Source of the DNA: Ktedonobacter robiniae
GTDB lineage: Bacteria > Chloroflexota > Ktedonobacteria > Ktedonobacterales > Ktedonobacteraceae
NCBI RefSeq assembly: GCF_016587375.1
Contig: NZ_BNJG01000001.1
Coordinates: 3,974,001-4,038,000, forward strand
Length of the DNA stretch: 64,000 bases
Direction of reading: 5' to 3'
Part shown: piece by piece, positions 53,876-62,694 of the stretch
How the letters are laid out: each line of letters opens with the position of its first letter
Position numbering within the stretch: the first letter of the stretch is position 1
Made by a program: the position numbers and the translations under genes
Notes under the pieces: model-generated
What the model was told of the DNA's origin: nothing
The model's input: only the letters and a program-made list of their open reading frames with translations
The model's database searches: none

Positions 53876-55855
53876 ATGCATGTAGATGCCATGACCCTGG
53901 CGGCCGTTGCAGATGAGTGGCGTATGCTGCTGATGGGGGCGCGTATCGATACTATCATTCAGCCTACTGAGTATGCGTTGGCGTTGCAGTGCTATGCTCC
54001 CCGTCCCCAGGGGGAGGAGCAGGGAGGCGGACGCAACTATTGGGTCTATTTCTCTGCTCATCCCCAACTGGCGCGTGCGCATATCACGGCGCGTAAACCC
54101 CCTCGCATCGCCAGCGAGCCGCCTGCGTTTGTGATGTTGCTGCGCAAATACCTGGAGGGCGCACGTATTGAAGCGGTCAAGCAGCCACGTGGCGAGCGCG
54201 TGATTGAGATTATTGCGGGTTATCGCAGCTCACCCGAGAGCGAGGAACGTACACGTTTCCGCCTGATCATTGAGATTATGGGGCGTATCAGTAACATTGT
54301 CTTCTGTGACGAGGGGGGGATGATCCTGGGTAGCCTCAAGCGTGTAAGCGCGGAGGTGAACCGCTATCGCGTGATCACACCGAATGTCCCCTACGTTGCC
54401 CCACCACCCCAGCAGCGCACCCTGGCGGGCCAGGCGTTGCCGCGCCTCGATCCTCTGACCGTCACAGCGGCCCAACTGGCGATCTGTGCCGCTGAACAGC
54501 CAGAAGAGGCGAGTACAGAGCCACAAAAGAAGCGTAAGAAGGGACCAGCGAAGGCGACACTCTGGCAATTGCTGACGCGCCACCTGGAGGGATGTAGCCC
54601 GCTGCTGGCCCGCGAAATGGTCTACCGGGCGACAGAGAACGCCGAGCTGCCGGTCGAAGAGGCCAGTGAGGCAACCTGGGAGGAACTGGCCTGGGTCATT
54701 CGTGATCTCTCCTCGCTCTATGAAAGCCATCAGTGGCAGCCGCAACTGGTGGTGCGTGAGAAGGCCGGCGAGGGGCTGGAGGCCCGCGAAGAGGTTCTCG
54801 CTTTTGCCGCCTATCAACTGGAGCAATACGCGGCCCGTGAAGATGTCACCTTCCGCTCGTCGCCCTCGATCAATGTCGTACTGGACGACTATTTCGCGCA
54901 TGCCGAGTGGCGGGATGCCATGGATGGGGTTCGCTCACCGGTGCGCAAGATACTCCAGACGCAGCGTGATCGCTGTGTGCGTAAGGCCGAACTCCTGCGC
55001 CAGGAGATGGCCTCCTCCGAAGAGGCAGCGCGCTATCGCCTCCAGGGTGAATTGTTGCTGGCCCACCAGCACGAGGTGGTGCAAGGCCAGGTGAATGTCG
55101 AGCTGGAGAACTATTTTGAAGAGGATGAGAGCGGGAACGTACCCAGGGTGAGTATGACTCTGGACCCCCGTTTTGATGCCGTAGGCAACGCCAACCGCCT
55201 CTTCAACAAGTATCACAAGCTCCGACGCGCTCTGGGACTCCTGCCGGATCAGATTGAGCAGAACAACGCGGAGCTGGCGACCATCGAACAGCTCTTGCTG
55301 GATCTCTCGCTGGCTGAAACGCCTGCCGAGGTGGCCCTGGTGAAGGCAGAGGTCCAGGCGGCGGGCTACATTCGTGGAAAGGCTGCCCTGGACAAGAAGG
55401 CCTTGAAGGCGGCGAAGAAAGGCAAGCCTGCCAAGGGAGGCAAAGGCGCCAAAGGAAAGGCCGCCGCGCCCGGTGGTGGTGTGCCGCTCTCCTTCCAGAG
55501 CCGCGAAGGCTTTACGCTCCTGGTTGGGAAGAACAGCCGCCAGAACGAGGAGGTCACCTTCCACCAGGCGAACGGCAATGATGTCTGGCTGCACGCGCGT
55601 GGTGTGCCGGGGGCGCACGTCATCGTCAAAGCGGCCGGGCGTGAGATTCCACGCAGCACAATTGACCAGGCCGCGAGCCTGGCGGCGTATTATAGCCAGG
55701 CGCGTGGTATTACCAATGCCCCGGTCGACTACACGTTGCAGCGCCACGTGCGCCATATGAAGGGTGGCGGTCCCGGCATGGTTGTCTATGAGCGTGAGCG
55801 AACGCTCTACGTCGATCCTGAAAGCGCTCAGGGATTGCTCGAACGCGCGAAGTAA
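53876..55855 (+). CDS. rqcH: Ribosome quality control protein RqcH (NFACT family)
   Basis: A 660-aa NFACT protein, the bacterial counterpart of Rqc2, which recruits tRNA-Ala to stalled 50S subunits and adds C-terminal alanine tails. The NFACT-N domain opens MHVDAMTLAAVADEWRM; a long coiled coil lies around 380-480. NFACT-R is GFTLLVGKNSRQNEEVTF then NDVWLHARGVPGAH. A Lys/Gly/Ala-rich linker of about 30 residues (510-545) precedes NFACT-R. The start at 53876 has only a weak ribosome site. Confidence 0.9.
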   Translation: MHVDAMTLAAVADEWRMLLMGARIDTIIQPTEYALALQCYAPRPQGEEQGGGRNYWVYFSAHPQLARAHITARKPPRIASEPPAFVMLLRKYLEGARIEAVKQPRGERVIEIIAGYRSSPESEERTRFRLIIEIMGRISNIVFCDEGGMILGSLKRVSAEVNRYRVITPNVPYVAPPPQQRTLAGQALPRLDPLTVTAAQLAICAAEQPEEASTEPQKKRKKGPAKATLWQLLTRHLEGCSPLLAREMVYRATENAELPVEEASEATWEELAWVIRDLSSLYESHQWQPQLVVREKAGEGLEAREEVLAFAAYQLEQYAAREDVTFRSSPSINVVLDDYFAHAEWRDAMDGVRSPVRKILQTQRDRCVRKAELLRQEMASSEEAARYRLQGELLLAHQHEVVQGQVNVELENYFEEDESGNVPRVSMTLDPRFDAVGNANRLFNKYHKLRRALGLLPDQIEQNNAELATIEQLLLDLSLAETPAEVALVKAEVQAAGYIRGKAALDKKALKAAKKGKPAKGGKGAKGKAAAPGGGVPLSFQSREGFTLLVGKNSRQNEEVTFHQANGNDVWLHARGVPGAHVIVKAAGREIPRSTIDQAASLAAYYSQARGITNAPVDYTLQRHVRHMKGGGPGMVVYERERTLYVDPESAQGLLERAK

Positions 55856-55894
55856 CGAGAGCGCCACATGCAAACGTATTCAGGAACCCGGCAT

Positions 55895-57379
55895 TCATAG
55901 GTTCTTCACGGGAGCGCGATTGCGCTCCCGTGAAGAACCTATACCCATCTCCTCGCGATACTTGGTTACAGTACGCCGGGCCATGGGAATACCCTGGGCG
56001 GTCATCAAGCGGGCCAGTTCATCGTCGCTATAGCGGTGGCGCGCCTCCTCAGAGAGAATCAGTTCGCGTAACATATCCTTGACCCCCAGCGAGCCATCGA
56101 AAAAGTCTGCCATGGGGAGCAGGCGCCCATTAGGGAGCAGGGCGTATTTATTAGCTGTCGCGCGGCTGACGGTGCCCTCATCCAGGCTTAAGCGCGTCGC
56201 GACCTCTGCGCGTGTGAGTGGCCGGAGGTAGCGCACCCCTTTCTCGATAAATTCGCGCTGGTAGTTGACAACCAGCTCGGCGACGCGGCGCAACGTTTGC
56301 CAGCGGCGTTGGACGCAGTCAATAAAGAACTTTGCGCGGTCATTATGGTAGTGTATGTAGCGTTGCACATCACGTTGCACATCGTTGCTGGGGGCCTCGT
56401 TGGTTGGGAGGGGATAGCGTGAGCCAATCGAGAAGTGATAGCGTCTCTCTTCCACCAGCTCAATTTCAAGGCCGTTCTCTCCCTGGCGAATAATAATGTC
56501 GGGACGAATATAACTTGTGCCATGACCTGAGCGTCCATAGCTTTGGGTCACGCTATAGGTCTGTGCTGGATAGGGGTGGAGTGTGGTGCGGATATAGTGA
56601 TAGGCCTCTTTGACACTCTCCTCGGAAACCTTAAGCTGGCGCGCAATCTCGTGAAACTGGTTATGGGCCAGTTGGTCAAGATAGTGGGTGATCAGCGTCT
56701 GGGTCAGAGCGGGTGCATCATCGACCTCTGCCAGGGCCTCCAGTTGTAGGAGAAGGCATTCGCGTAGATCGCGGGCGCCAATTCCCAGTGGTTCGAGTGT
56801 CTGAAGCTGTTTGAGGACATAGCTCACGCGTGTTACAGGCACTTCGAGATGGGTAGCGATCTCCTCAATGGAGACCTCCAGGTAGCCTCGCTCATTCAGA
56901 TTGCCAACAAGTTGCTCAGCGATTAAGGCATCCTCGGGCGCGATCAGTGCCTCAAGCTGTTGTAGGAGGGTCTCGCTTAGGGATTCATTGGTCGCGATCC
57001 TTGCCATGGGATCAAAGGCGTCCTCGTCATCAATGGCCACGAAGCCGTAGTTGTCAATATCAAAGAAGGTATGTTGTTGATAATTCCAGTGGGCGCTTTC
57101 GGGCGAAAGGAGAGGTTCCTCGGTCGTGGTGGAGGGTTGCTCCTGTTGTATGAAGTTGCCACACGCGGCGCATACCTGCCCATACTGGCTATACAAGGGG
57201 GTGCCACAGGAGAGGCAGATGCGTTGTTCTTTCACCGAGAGTGCGGGATTCTCTGCCTGTTCCTTACTGACTGCATGTTCAAGCTCTTCAGAAGAGAAAT
57301 GTAAAATTGTGCTGGATGTGATGAGCTTTGCGTTGACGCGGACGACCTGTTCTGGCCTGGGTGTCGGCTCTAGTCGCAT
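55895..57379 (-). CDS. rpoN: RNA polymerase sigma-54 factor with inserted zinc ribbon
   Basis: A 494-aa sigma factor for -24/-12 promoters that need AAA+ activators. Region I (residues 1-50) is poor in Gln. A zinc ribbon (CLSCGTPLYSQYGQVCAACG, about 52-71) then follows, which standard sigma-54 proteins do not have. The core-binding and helix-turn-helix regions follow (LTRAEVATRLSLDEGTVSR), and the RpoN box reads ARRTVTKYREEMG. I chose 57379 because the longer frame to 57556 runs through repeat copy C. The last 15 codons form a hairpin. Confidence 0.88.
   Translation of the reverse strand: MRLEPTPRPEQVVRVNAKLITSSTILHFSSEELEHAVSKEQAENPALSVKEQRICLSCGTPLYSQYGQVCAACGNFIQQEQPSTTTEEPLLSPESAHWNYQQHTFFDIDNYGFVAIDDEDAFDPMARIATNESLSETLLQQLEALIAPEDALIAEQLVGNLNERGYLEVSIEEIATHLEVPVTRVSYVLKQLQTLEPLGIGARDLRECLLLQLEALAEVDDAPALTQTLITHYLDQLAHNQFHEIARQLKVSEESVKEAYHYIRTTLHPYPAQTYSVTQSYGRSGHGTSYIRPDIIIRQGENGLEIELVEERRYHFSIGSRYPLPTNEAPSNDVQRDVQRYIHYHNDRAKFFIDCVQRRWQTLRRVAELVVNYQREFIEKGVRYLRPLTRAEVATRLSLDEGTVSRATANKYALLPNGRLLPMADFFDGSLGVKDMLRELILSEEARHRYSDDELARLMTAQGIPMARRTVTKYREEMGIGSSRERNRAPVKNL
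55897..55942. repeat. 21-bp hairpin inside the 3' end of rpoN (H14)
   Basis: Arms 55897-55917 and 55922-55942 match perfectly with a 4-nt loop. It encodes the tail after the RpoN box and one base of the stop codon. It also lies 41 nt downstream of convergent rqcH, so it may end both transcripts. Confidence 0.85.
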
Positions 57380-57404
57380 ACTCTGCCCTACTTCCCCTCT
57401 TACT

Positions 57405-57524
57405 TCTTCTCCGAAAACCCTGAGCGCGCTTGCCGTGCCACCTTTAGGTGGTCCCCGAATGGGGGAAGCGCTGGACACGCCAGTGACGCTACGCCCCCGA
57501 ATGGGGGTTGGGTTTCGGAATAAG
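57405..57524 (+). repeat. CCGAAACCC/GGGTTTCGG repeat element, copy C
   Basis: The longest copy, about 120 nt. It has the outer arms, the inner insertion of copy B (with its own CCACCTTTAGGTGG hairpin) and CCCCGAATGGGGG, and a second insertion, CGCCCCCGAATGGGGG, just before the right arm. It lies between rnc and rpoN. Confidence 0.85.
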
Positions 57525-57611
57525 ATCTCTGTCCGGCGACGGACGGGACATAGCACGTACCTCTGCGCTTCATTGCGCCCTGGATGGGTAACGGACTAAC
57601 TGGTTACTTCG

Positions 57612-58295
57612 CTATGAGATCCATCCCCGGCTGAGTAAAGCCTGGCGTGCGGCCTCTTGTTCCGCAGATTGTTTATTGCGCCCCTGGCCTCGTCCCGCGA
57701 CCTGTTCACCAAGGAGTACCTCGATAGTAAACTCGCGGTTGTGGGAAGGACCTTCCTGATTGACAAGACGGTAGGATGGGGTAATACCGTCATGAGCCTG
57801 CGCAAGTTCTTGAAAGAGCGACTTGTTATCCTTAAAGAGGCGATTCCTGACGATAGTGTGAGCCAGAGGTTCAAGGCGTTTGAGGAGGAATGTCTGCACT
57901 GCATCCAATCCCTGATCGAGATAAATCGCGCCTAGTAGGGCCTCAAACGCTGAGGCAAGGACACGTTGACCTCCACCGCTATGTTGCTCCCCTTTGCCCA
58001 TAAGCAGGAAATTGCTCAGGTTAATGTCACGCGCAAAGTTCGCCAGCGTCTCGGTGCGCACCAGGACTGCACGGGCATCGGTCAATTCGCCCTCCGCCAG
58101 GTCGGGAAATGTGCGGTAGAGAAAGTCCGCGCTAATGAGAGCGAGAATGGAGTCTCCCAGAAACTCCAGGCGTTCATTTGAGCTTCTCCCTTCACCCGCT
58201 GCCTCATAAATATAGGAGCGGTGGGTGAGGGCAAGGGTGAGCAGATTGGGATTATGAAATTGTATATCGAGAATAGCTTCCAATTCTTCGTGCAT
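57612..58295 (-). CDS. rnc: Ribonuclease III
   Basis: A 227-aa double-strand-specific nuclease for rRNA and mRNA processing. The catalytic signature is ERLEFLGDSILAL, with the second acidic site in AFEALLGAIYLD. A C-terminal dsRNA-binding domain follows (TIEVLLGEQVAGRGQGRNKQ). It converges on rnpB transcription from the other side only at a distance. Confidence 0.94.
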   Translation of the reverse strand: MHEELEAILDIQFHNPNLLTLALTHRSYIYEAAGEGRSSNERLEFLGDSILALISADFLYRTFPDLAEGELTDARAVLVRTETLANFARDINLSNFLLMGKGEQHSGGGQRVLASAFEALLGAIYLDQGLDAVQTFLLKRLEPLAHTIVRNRLFKDNKSLFQELAQAHDGITPSYRLVNQEGPSHNREFTIEVLLGEQVAGRGQGRNKQSAEQEAARQALLSRGWIS

Positions 58296-58720
58296 TCATA
58301 TACCTCTAGCAACACTTGAGCCTCATCATGCACTTTTGTATCAGTATCGCGACGATGTGCCAGAATGAAACTTTGGGGACCAGGGACAACGATATCCAGG
58401 TCCCCTATATAATAAGTTATTCACCGCTGACATTTTAGCGCGTTTTGTGCCAGTTCGCAATGCTGTTCAGGGCACTCTACTCCATGGTCGTCATCTTAAC
58501 TATGCTTGTAGTAAGGCTTCTTTGCCTTCTCAAAAGAGCTTTGTATCCACCTGTTTGTATATGACTGATATTGCCATTCTCGATTGCACGGGAAATTTCT
58601 CTTTCACAGGGGTGCCGCAGGCGCCTGCGGCACTCAGGGGTAAGGGGTGAGAAGCGGAAGGCTTTGTGCATATTATTGCCCTCTGGACGATCCAGGAGAG
58701 ATATGGTACTCTGTACGACG
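58296..58720. other. Intergenic region rnc/rnpB with a 22-bp palindrome
   Basis: About 425 bp without a convincing gene. A perfect 22-bp palindrome (GTGCCGCAGGC then its complement, 58612-58633) lies in it and shares the tip style of the other hairpins. The rnpB promoter must be here, but no clear pair stands out. Confidence 0.5.
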
Positions 58721-59140
58721 GTGGATTTGAGGAAGCCTGGCAATCGCGTGTAGCATACAGCTATGCGAGGAAAGTCCGAACTCCACAGAGCGGGATGCTG
58801 GCTAACGGCCAGTGGGGGTGACCTTAAGGAAAGTGCAACAGAAACATACCGCCTGTGCTCAGCGCATATGTGAGGGCACAGGTAAGGGCGAAATGGTGAG
58901 GTAAGAGCTCACCAGCAGCCGAGTGATCGGCTGGCTGGGCAAACCCCATCCGGAGCAAGACCGAGCAGAGGGGATAGCTTCCTCGCACGTCGAGGAGGCT
59001 AGCAGGCGGCTCGTCTGTCAACCCTCGGGTTGGTTGCTTGAGATGCTGAGTAATCAGTGTCCCAGATAGATGATTGCCACCCGTGTAATCGAGAGGTTGC
59101 GCGGGAACAGAATTCGGCTTATGGCTTCTCTCAACTCCAC
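58721..59140 (+). ncRNA. rnpB: RNase P RNA, bacterial type A
   Basis: The catalytic RNA that trims tRNA 5' ends. Universal cores are present: GAGGAAAGTCC near 58766, ACAGAAACATACCGCC near 58839, and GAATTCGGCTTATGG near 59110. The P1 helix pairs GTGGATTTGAGGAAGCC (58721-58737) with GGCTTCTCTCAACTCCAC (59123-59140), which sets both ends. About 420 nt. Confidence 0.92.
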
Positions 59141-59154
59141 ACGCACAAAACAAG

Positions 59155-59190
59155 AAGGCAGCGGAGATCATGTCTCCGCTGCCTTTCTTT
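59155..59190 (+). terminator. Terminator after rnpB
   Basis: A perfect 13-bp stem (59155-59167 with 59173-59185) with loop TCATG, followed by TCTTT. Confidence 0.85.
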
Positions 59191-59210
59191 GCGTTCTAGG
59201 AACTACGTAT

Positions 59211-59267
59211 CCGAAATCCTGAGCGCAGAGCGCTAGTCACGAGAGTGACGTTGGGTTTCGGAATAAG
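59211..59267 (+). repeat. CCGAAACCC/GGGTTTCGG repeat element, copy D
   Basis: A short copy like A: left arm CCGAAATCC (one change), AGCGC-AG-AGCGCT inner hairpin, then TCACGAGAGTGACGTT and GGGTTTCGG. It lies just after the rnpB terminator. Confidence 0.85.
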
Positions 59268-59317
59268 AAGGAAGCAAATTTATGATGAAAAGCCGCGCCC
59301 TGATCGTAACCAGACCT

Positions 59318-59518
59318 TTAGCGACTCATACGGTTGTGTTCGAGTAACCAGCGAATAAAGTTGAGGCGCCGACTCTCTTCAAGCATCTCGCGGTACTCAA
59401 TCTGCTCATCAACATGCTCACGCATGAAGAGGAGCTTACGGGCCTCGGCTTCACTGAAACCGGCAGACAATAGACGCTGAATATCCGAAGCACGTGTGGT
59501 GTAGGACTGTTCTGGCAT
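59318..59518 (-). CDS. Small helical protein, unknown
   Basis: A 66-aa protein that I do not recognise. LLSAGFSEAEARKLLFMRE looks like a UBA-type three-helix start, and the rest is charged helix. GGGAG lies 7 nt before the ATG at 59518, which supports it being real. No partner is adjacent. Confidence 0.65.
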   Translation of the reverse strand: MPEQSYTTRASDIQRLLSAGFSEAEARKLLFMREHVDEQIEYREMLEESRRLNFIRWLLEHNRMSR

Positions 59519-59805
59519 AACATGCTCCCTCAATCAATAAGGACAATGGGACAAACTACGATGGCGAACATTCCTGGTTGGCATCGGCCTCTCTGTTCAT
59601 ATTACATTTCGTCGACCTCATCGAGAGATAAGTGGAACTTAGTGAGGCTAATGGTAATAAAAAGAACAATACAACTAGAAAATGTGTACGTATACGAGGG
59701 ATACCTCATTGTACCACGATTTTGCTTTCTTGTAATAAGACGTCCACAAACCAGTAATTTAGTAATAGCAATTTGTAATAGCAATTTTGAGATCCGTTCC
59801 TGGTA

Positions 59806-60954
59806 TTATTTTTTCGCGGATTCTTGAGCGGTTCGGAAGAGGCGGAGGGCGCGTTCAGTCGCCTCCCGTGCCAGCTTATAGGCATGCTGCATCGCATATT
59901 CAAGCGTCATGGGGCCATCAGGAATAAGTATCAGGCCGTCTATGCCAAGCTGATAGACCTCTTGATAATTTTCGCCCAGACCACCTGCCAGGACAAGCAC
60001 TGGGAGATGATAGCGTTTCGCCAGTTGGGCGACCGCACCTACGCTTTTTCCGTATGCTGTTTGTCCATCAAGGCGTCCTTCGGCGGAGATGACAAGATTC
60101 GCAGTGGGGAGATGCTGCTCTAAAGCGACCGCCTCCAGGACAATCTGTGCCCCTGGACGCAAACGCGCCTTCAAGAAGGCGACCAGCCCCGCGCCCATGC
60201 CGCCGGCTGCGCCCGCGCCAGGTAAATCCTTTACTCTGATGCATAGATCACGCTCAATGATCTCCGCATAGTGTGCTAACGCGTCGTCAAGTTCCTCAAC
60301 CATGGCGGGATCGGCACCCTTCTGTGGACCATAGATCGCTGAGGCCCCCTCTGGCCCACAGAGGGGATTGGTGACATCACAGGCCACATCAAAGGTACAT
60401 TCCTGTAGGCGCGCATCCAGGTTCTCAATATCAATATGATGTAGCCGCCGAAGTGCAGCTCCGCCATAAGGAAGCTCTTGTCCTTGCCTATCCAGTAAGC
60501 GCACGCCCAGGGCCTGAAGCATGCCCGCACCTCCATCGTTGGTGGCGCTTCCCCCCAGACCAATAATAAAATGGCGGCAACCCGCATCGAGGGCTGCACG
60601 AACCAGCTCCCCCACACCATAGGTTGTCGTGATGCGTGGATCGCGTGCCTCTGCCGCAACCAGGGGCAGGCCCGCGCTGGCGGCCATCTCTATTACCGCA
60701 GTCTCCCCATCGCCCAGTAACGCGTAAAAGGCCTTGACCGGAGCACCCAGTGGACCAGTCACAGTGCGCTCTATGATGCGGCCACCCGTTGCATCGGCCA
60801 GCGCCTGGGCTGTGCCCTCGCCACCGTCCGCGATGGGAATAATCTCGATGCTGGCCTGGGGATAGATGGTTTGCGCGCCTTCTGCAATGGCTTGCCCGGC
60901 CTCAATAGCGCTCAGGCTCCCTTTAAGGGACTGTGGTGCGATTACAATATGCAT
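59806..60954 (-). CDS. glxK: Glycerate kinase (GlxK/GarK family)
   Basis: A 382-aa kinase that phosphorylates D-glycerate. The opening MHIVIAPQSLKGSLSAIEAGQAIAEGA is close to the family norm; IIGLGGSATNDGGAGMLQALG and GAAGGMGAGLVAFL are the active-site blocks. AGAGGAG lies before the ATG. It stands alone, with no glyoxylate-pathway genes adjacent. Confidence 0.92.
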   Translation of the reverse strand: MHIVIAPQSLKGSLSAIEAGQAIAEGAQTIYPQASIEIIPIADGGEGTAQALADATGGRIIERTVTGPLGAPVKAFYALLGDGETAVIEMAASAGLPLVAAEARDPRITTTYGVGELVRAALDAGCRHFIIGLGGSATNDGGAGMLQALGVRLLDRQGQELPYGGAALRRLHHIDIENLDARLQECTFDVACDVTNPLCGPEGASAIYGPQKGADPAMVEELDDALAHYAEIIERDLCIRVKDLPGAGAAGGMGAGLVAFLKARLRPGAQIVLEAVALEQHLPTANLVISAEGRLDGQTAYGKSVGAVAQLAKRYHLPVLVLAGGLGENYQEVYQLGIDGLILIPDGPMTLEYAMQHAYKLAREATERALRLFRTAQESAKK

Positions 60955-61112
60955 TATTTTCTTTCTCCTCTAGTGCCTACCTCGGCTCGTTGCGTGAGAA
61001 CTGGGGAATGTGTTCCCAGAATTTGCATGCACTATATGTCTGCACTATACTACGAGGTGGTGCAGACACGTCGTTCTGTTGCTAGATGTTAGCTTTCTGG
61101 AGATTTCTCATA

Positions 61113-62003
61113 ATGGTGCAAGCATGGTCCTGGAACATTCCTGCTCTCTGTATTCTGCTTCTTCTCACGATATTCTACGTTGTGGGCGTGGTACGCCTAC
61201 GACGTCTCTCTTTATCTGAAGCGCACGCCTCTCCGGTGAAGGCGCGCCATATCATCTTTTTTGTGCTGGCATTGGCCTGTTCAATCGGAGCGTTCTTTTC
61301 GCCCATAGATGCTATCGCGCGTACGCAGCTCTTCTCGGTGCATATGACCCAGGTGGTGATCTTGATCACTCTCTGCTCGCCGCTTTTTATGGCGGCCTGC
61401 CCCGAAGAGATGTTGCGTCTCCTGTTCGCATTGCCTCCTATGCGCGTGCTGGCGCGGGTTCTCTTGCGCCCGCTAACGGCTTCGATTCTCTTCAACCTGA
61501 TCTTCTTATTATGGCATACGCCGCTCTTATATAGCAGGAGCGTGACCAGTGCTGGGGTTTATCATGGCTGGTTGACCCTGGTTTTTGTGGCCTCGTTCTT
61601 AAACTGGTGGCCCCTCATTGGCCCCATGGTGGGCCAGCGTGCTTTAAGCCTGCCTATGCAGATGTTGTACGTCTTCCTGGATGGGCAGCCAGTCGATATC
61701 CTGGCCTTTCTCCTGGTGGTGACCGAGGTCCCAATCTACTCTCACTATATCATCCCCTATCAGCTTGGACTCTCGCCCTTTTCAGACCAGGCTGTAGGCG
61801 GCTCGATCTTGCTTATCCCAGGCATTGTCGACTTAATTGTGATGTCGCCGCTCTTTATCCGCTGGCTTAAGACGATTGAGCAGCGCGCGCGCGAGCGGGA
61901 CTTGCAACGCCAGGCCGAAGAGGAAGAGTATGAATACGTAGAAGAGTGGGAGGAGGACGAGGCCGAAGACGTGGCGCATAGCTCGTCACGCCTAGCGGAG
62001 TAA
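61113..62003 (+). CDS. ctaG: CtaG/caa3-type cytochrome c oxidase assembly membrane protein
   Basis: A 296-aa integral membrane protein of the Caa3_CtaG family, which assists assembly of cytochrome c oxidase. About seven to eight hydrophobic helices are seen; conserved features include the HMTQVVILITLCSPLF and LWHTPLLY helices. The cytosolic C-terminus is strongly acidic (EEEEYEYVEEWEEDEAED). No oxidase subunits are in the window. The start is ATG 61113 or 61086; the first has a GGAG upstream. Confidence 0.85.
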   Translation: MVQAWSWNIPALCILLLLTIFYVVGVVRLRRLSLSEAHASPVKARHIIFFVLALACSIGAFFSPIDAIARTQLFSVHMTQVVILITLCSPLFMAACPEEMLRLLFALPPMRVLARVLLRPLTASILFNLIFLLWHTPLLYSRSVTSAGVYHGWLTLVFVASFLNWWPLIGPMVGQRALSLPMQMLYVFLDGQPVDILAFLLVVTEVPIYSHYIIPYQLGLSPFSDQAVGGSILLIPGIVDLIVMSPLFIRWLKTIEQRARERDLQRQAEEEEYEYVEEWEEDEAEDVAHSSSRLAE

Positions 62004-62125
62004 GGGCGTGACGAAAATGACAGCTGTATTTGCAACATGCCTACCGTTGCCTGCGTATGTATGGAGGACACAGGAGATTCCCTTGAGATCATGAGTGTGT
62101 CCCCCTATTTTCGTGGAGGATTTGC

Positions 62126-62506
62126 ATGTACCAGGACCCAGCCAGCCAGTCATCGGCGCAAGACATAAATATTCACCATTATGTGACAACAGGTTTCGAA
62201 CTCCCCAATCATCGCATCGTGCGTACACTTGGGATTGTACGTGGTATCATTGTTCGCTCGCGTAGCGTAATAGGCACCGTTGGCGCCTCCTTTCAGCAGT
62301 TAGTTGGTGGAAACATTTCATTATATACGGAGCTTTGCGAGGAGACGCGAAACGATGCCTATGAATTGATGATTCAGCATGCACAACAGGTTGGGGCCAA
62401 CGCGATTATTGGGGTGCGCTATGACGCGACCGAGATTACGCAGGGGGTAACCGAGGTGCTGTGCTATGGCACAGCGGTAGTGGTAGTATCCCAGGACCAG
62501 GGGTAA
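62126..62506 (+). CDS. YbjQ (UPF0145) family protein
   Basis: A 126-aa protein of the YbjQ family, called heavy-metal-binding by similarity, which forms pentameric beta-alpha assemblies. The blocks RTLGIVRGIIVRSRS and GANAIIGVRYDATEIT are diagnostic. The biochemical role is unsettled. GGAGG lies 7 nt before the ATG. Confidence 0.88.
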   Translation: MYQDPASQSSAQDINIHHYVTTGFELPNHRIVRTLGIVRGIIVRSRSVIGTVGASFQQLVGGNISLYTELCEETRNDAYELMIQHAQQVGANAIIGVRYDATEITQGVTEVLCYGTAVVVVSQDQG

Positions 62507-62534
62507 TATGCTGGTTGAGAGAAATAGTGAAGGC

Positions 62535-62586
62535 CATAAACGAGAGCCCCTTCGAGAAGCAATACTTGGAGGGGCTCTCGTTTATG
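62535..62586. terminator. Perfect 17-bp hairpin (H16)
   Basis: Arms 62535-62551 and 62570-62586 match perfectly. It lies 28 nt downstream of the YbjQ gene and also downstream of the glycosyltransferase gene on the other strand, so it probably ends both. Confidence 0.75.
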
Positions 62587-62694
62587 CGCACCATCTATCT
62601 AGCGTGCAAAGTGCTGCAGATAGTTGGTCCCGGCTTGATGCTCTTGAGCAGCGCGATATCCTGCTGGTTGAGCGGCTTGAGGCCAGGTTCCAGG

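Noticed and set aside
57379..57556. A longer N-terminus for sigma-54
   Set aside because: The extra codons run through repeat copy C; the ATG at 57379 starts a sensible region I.
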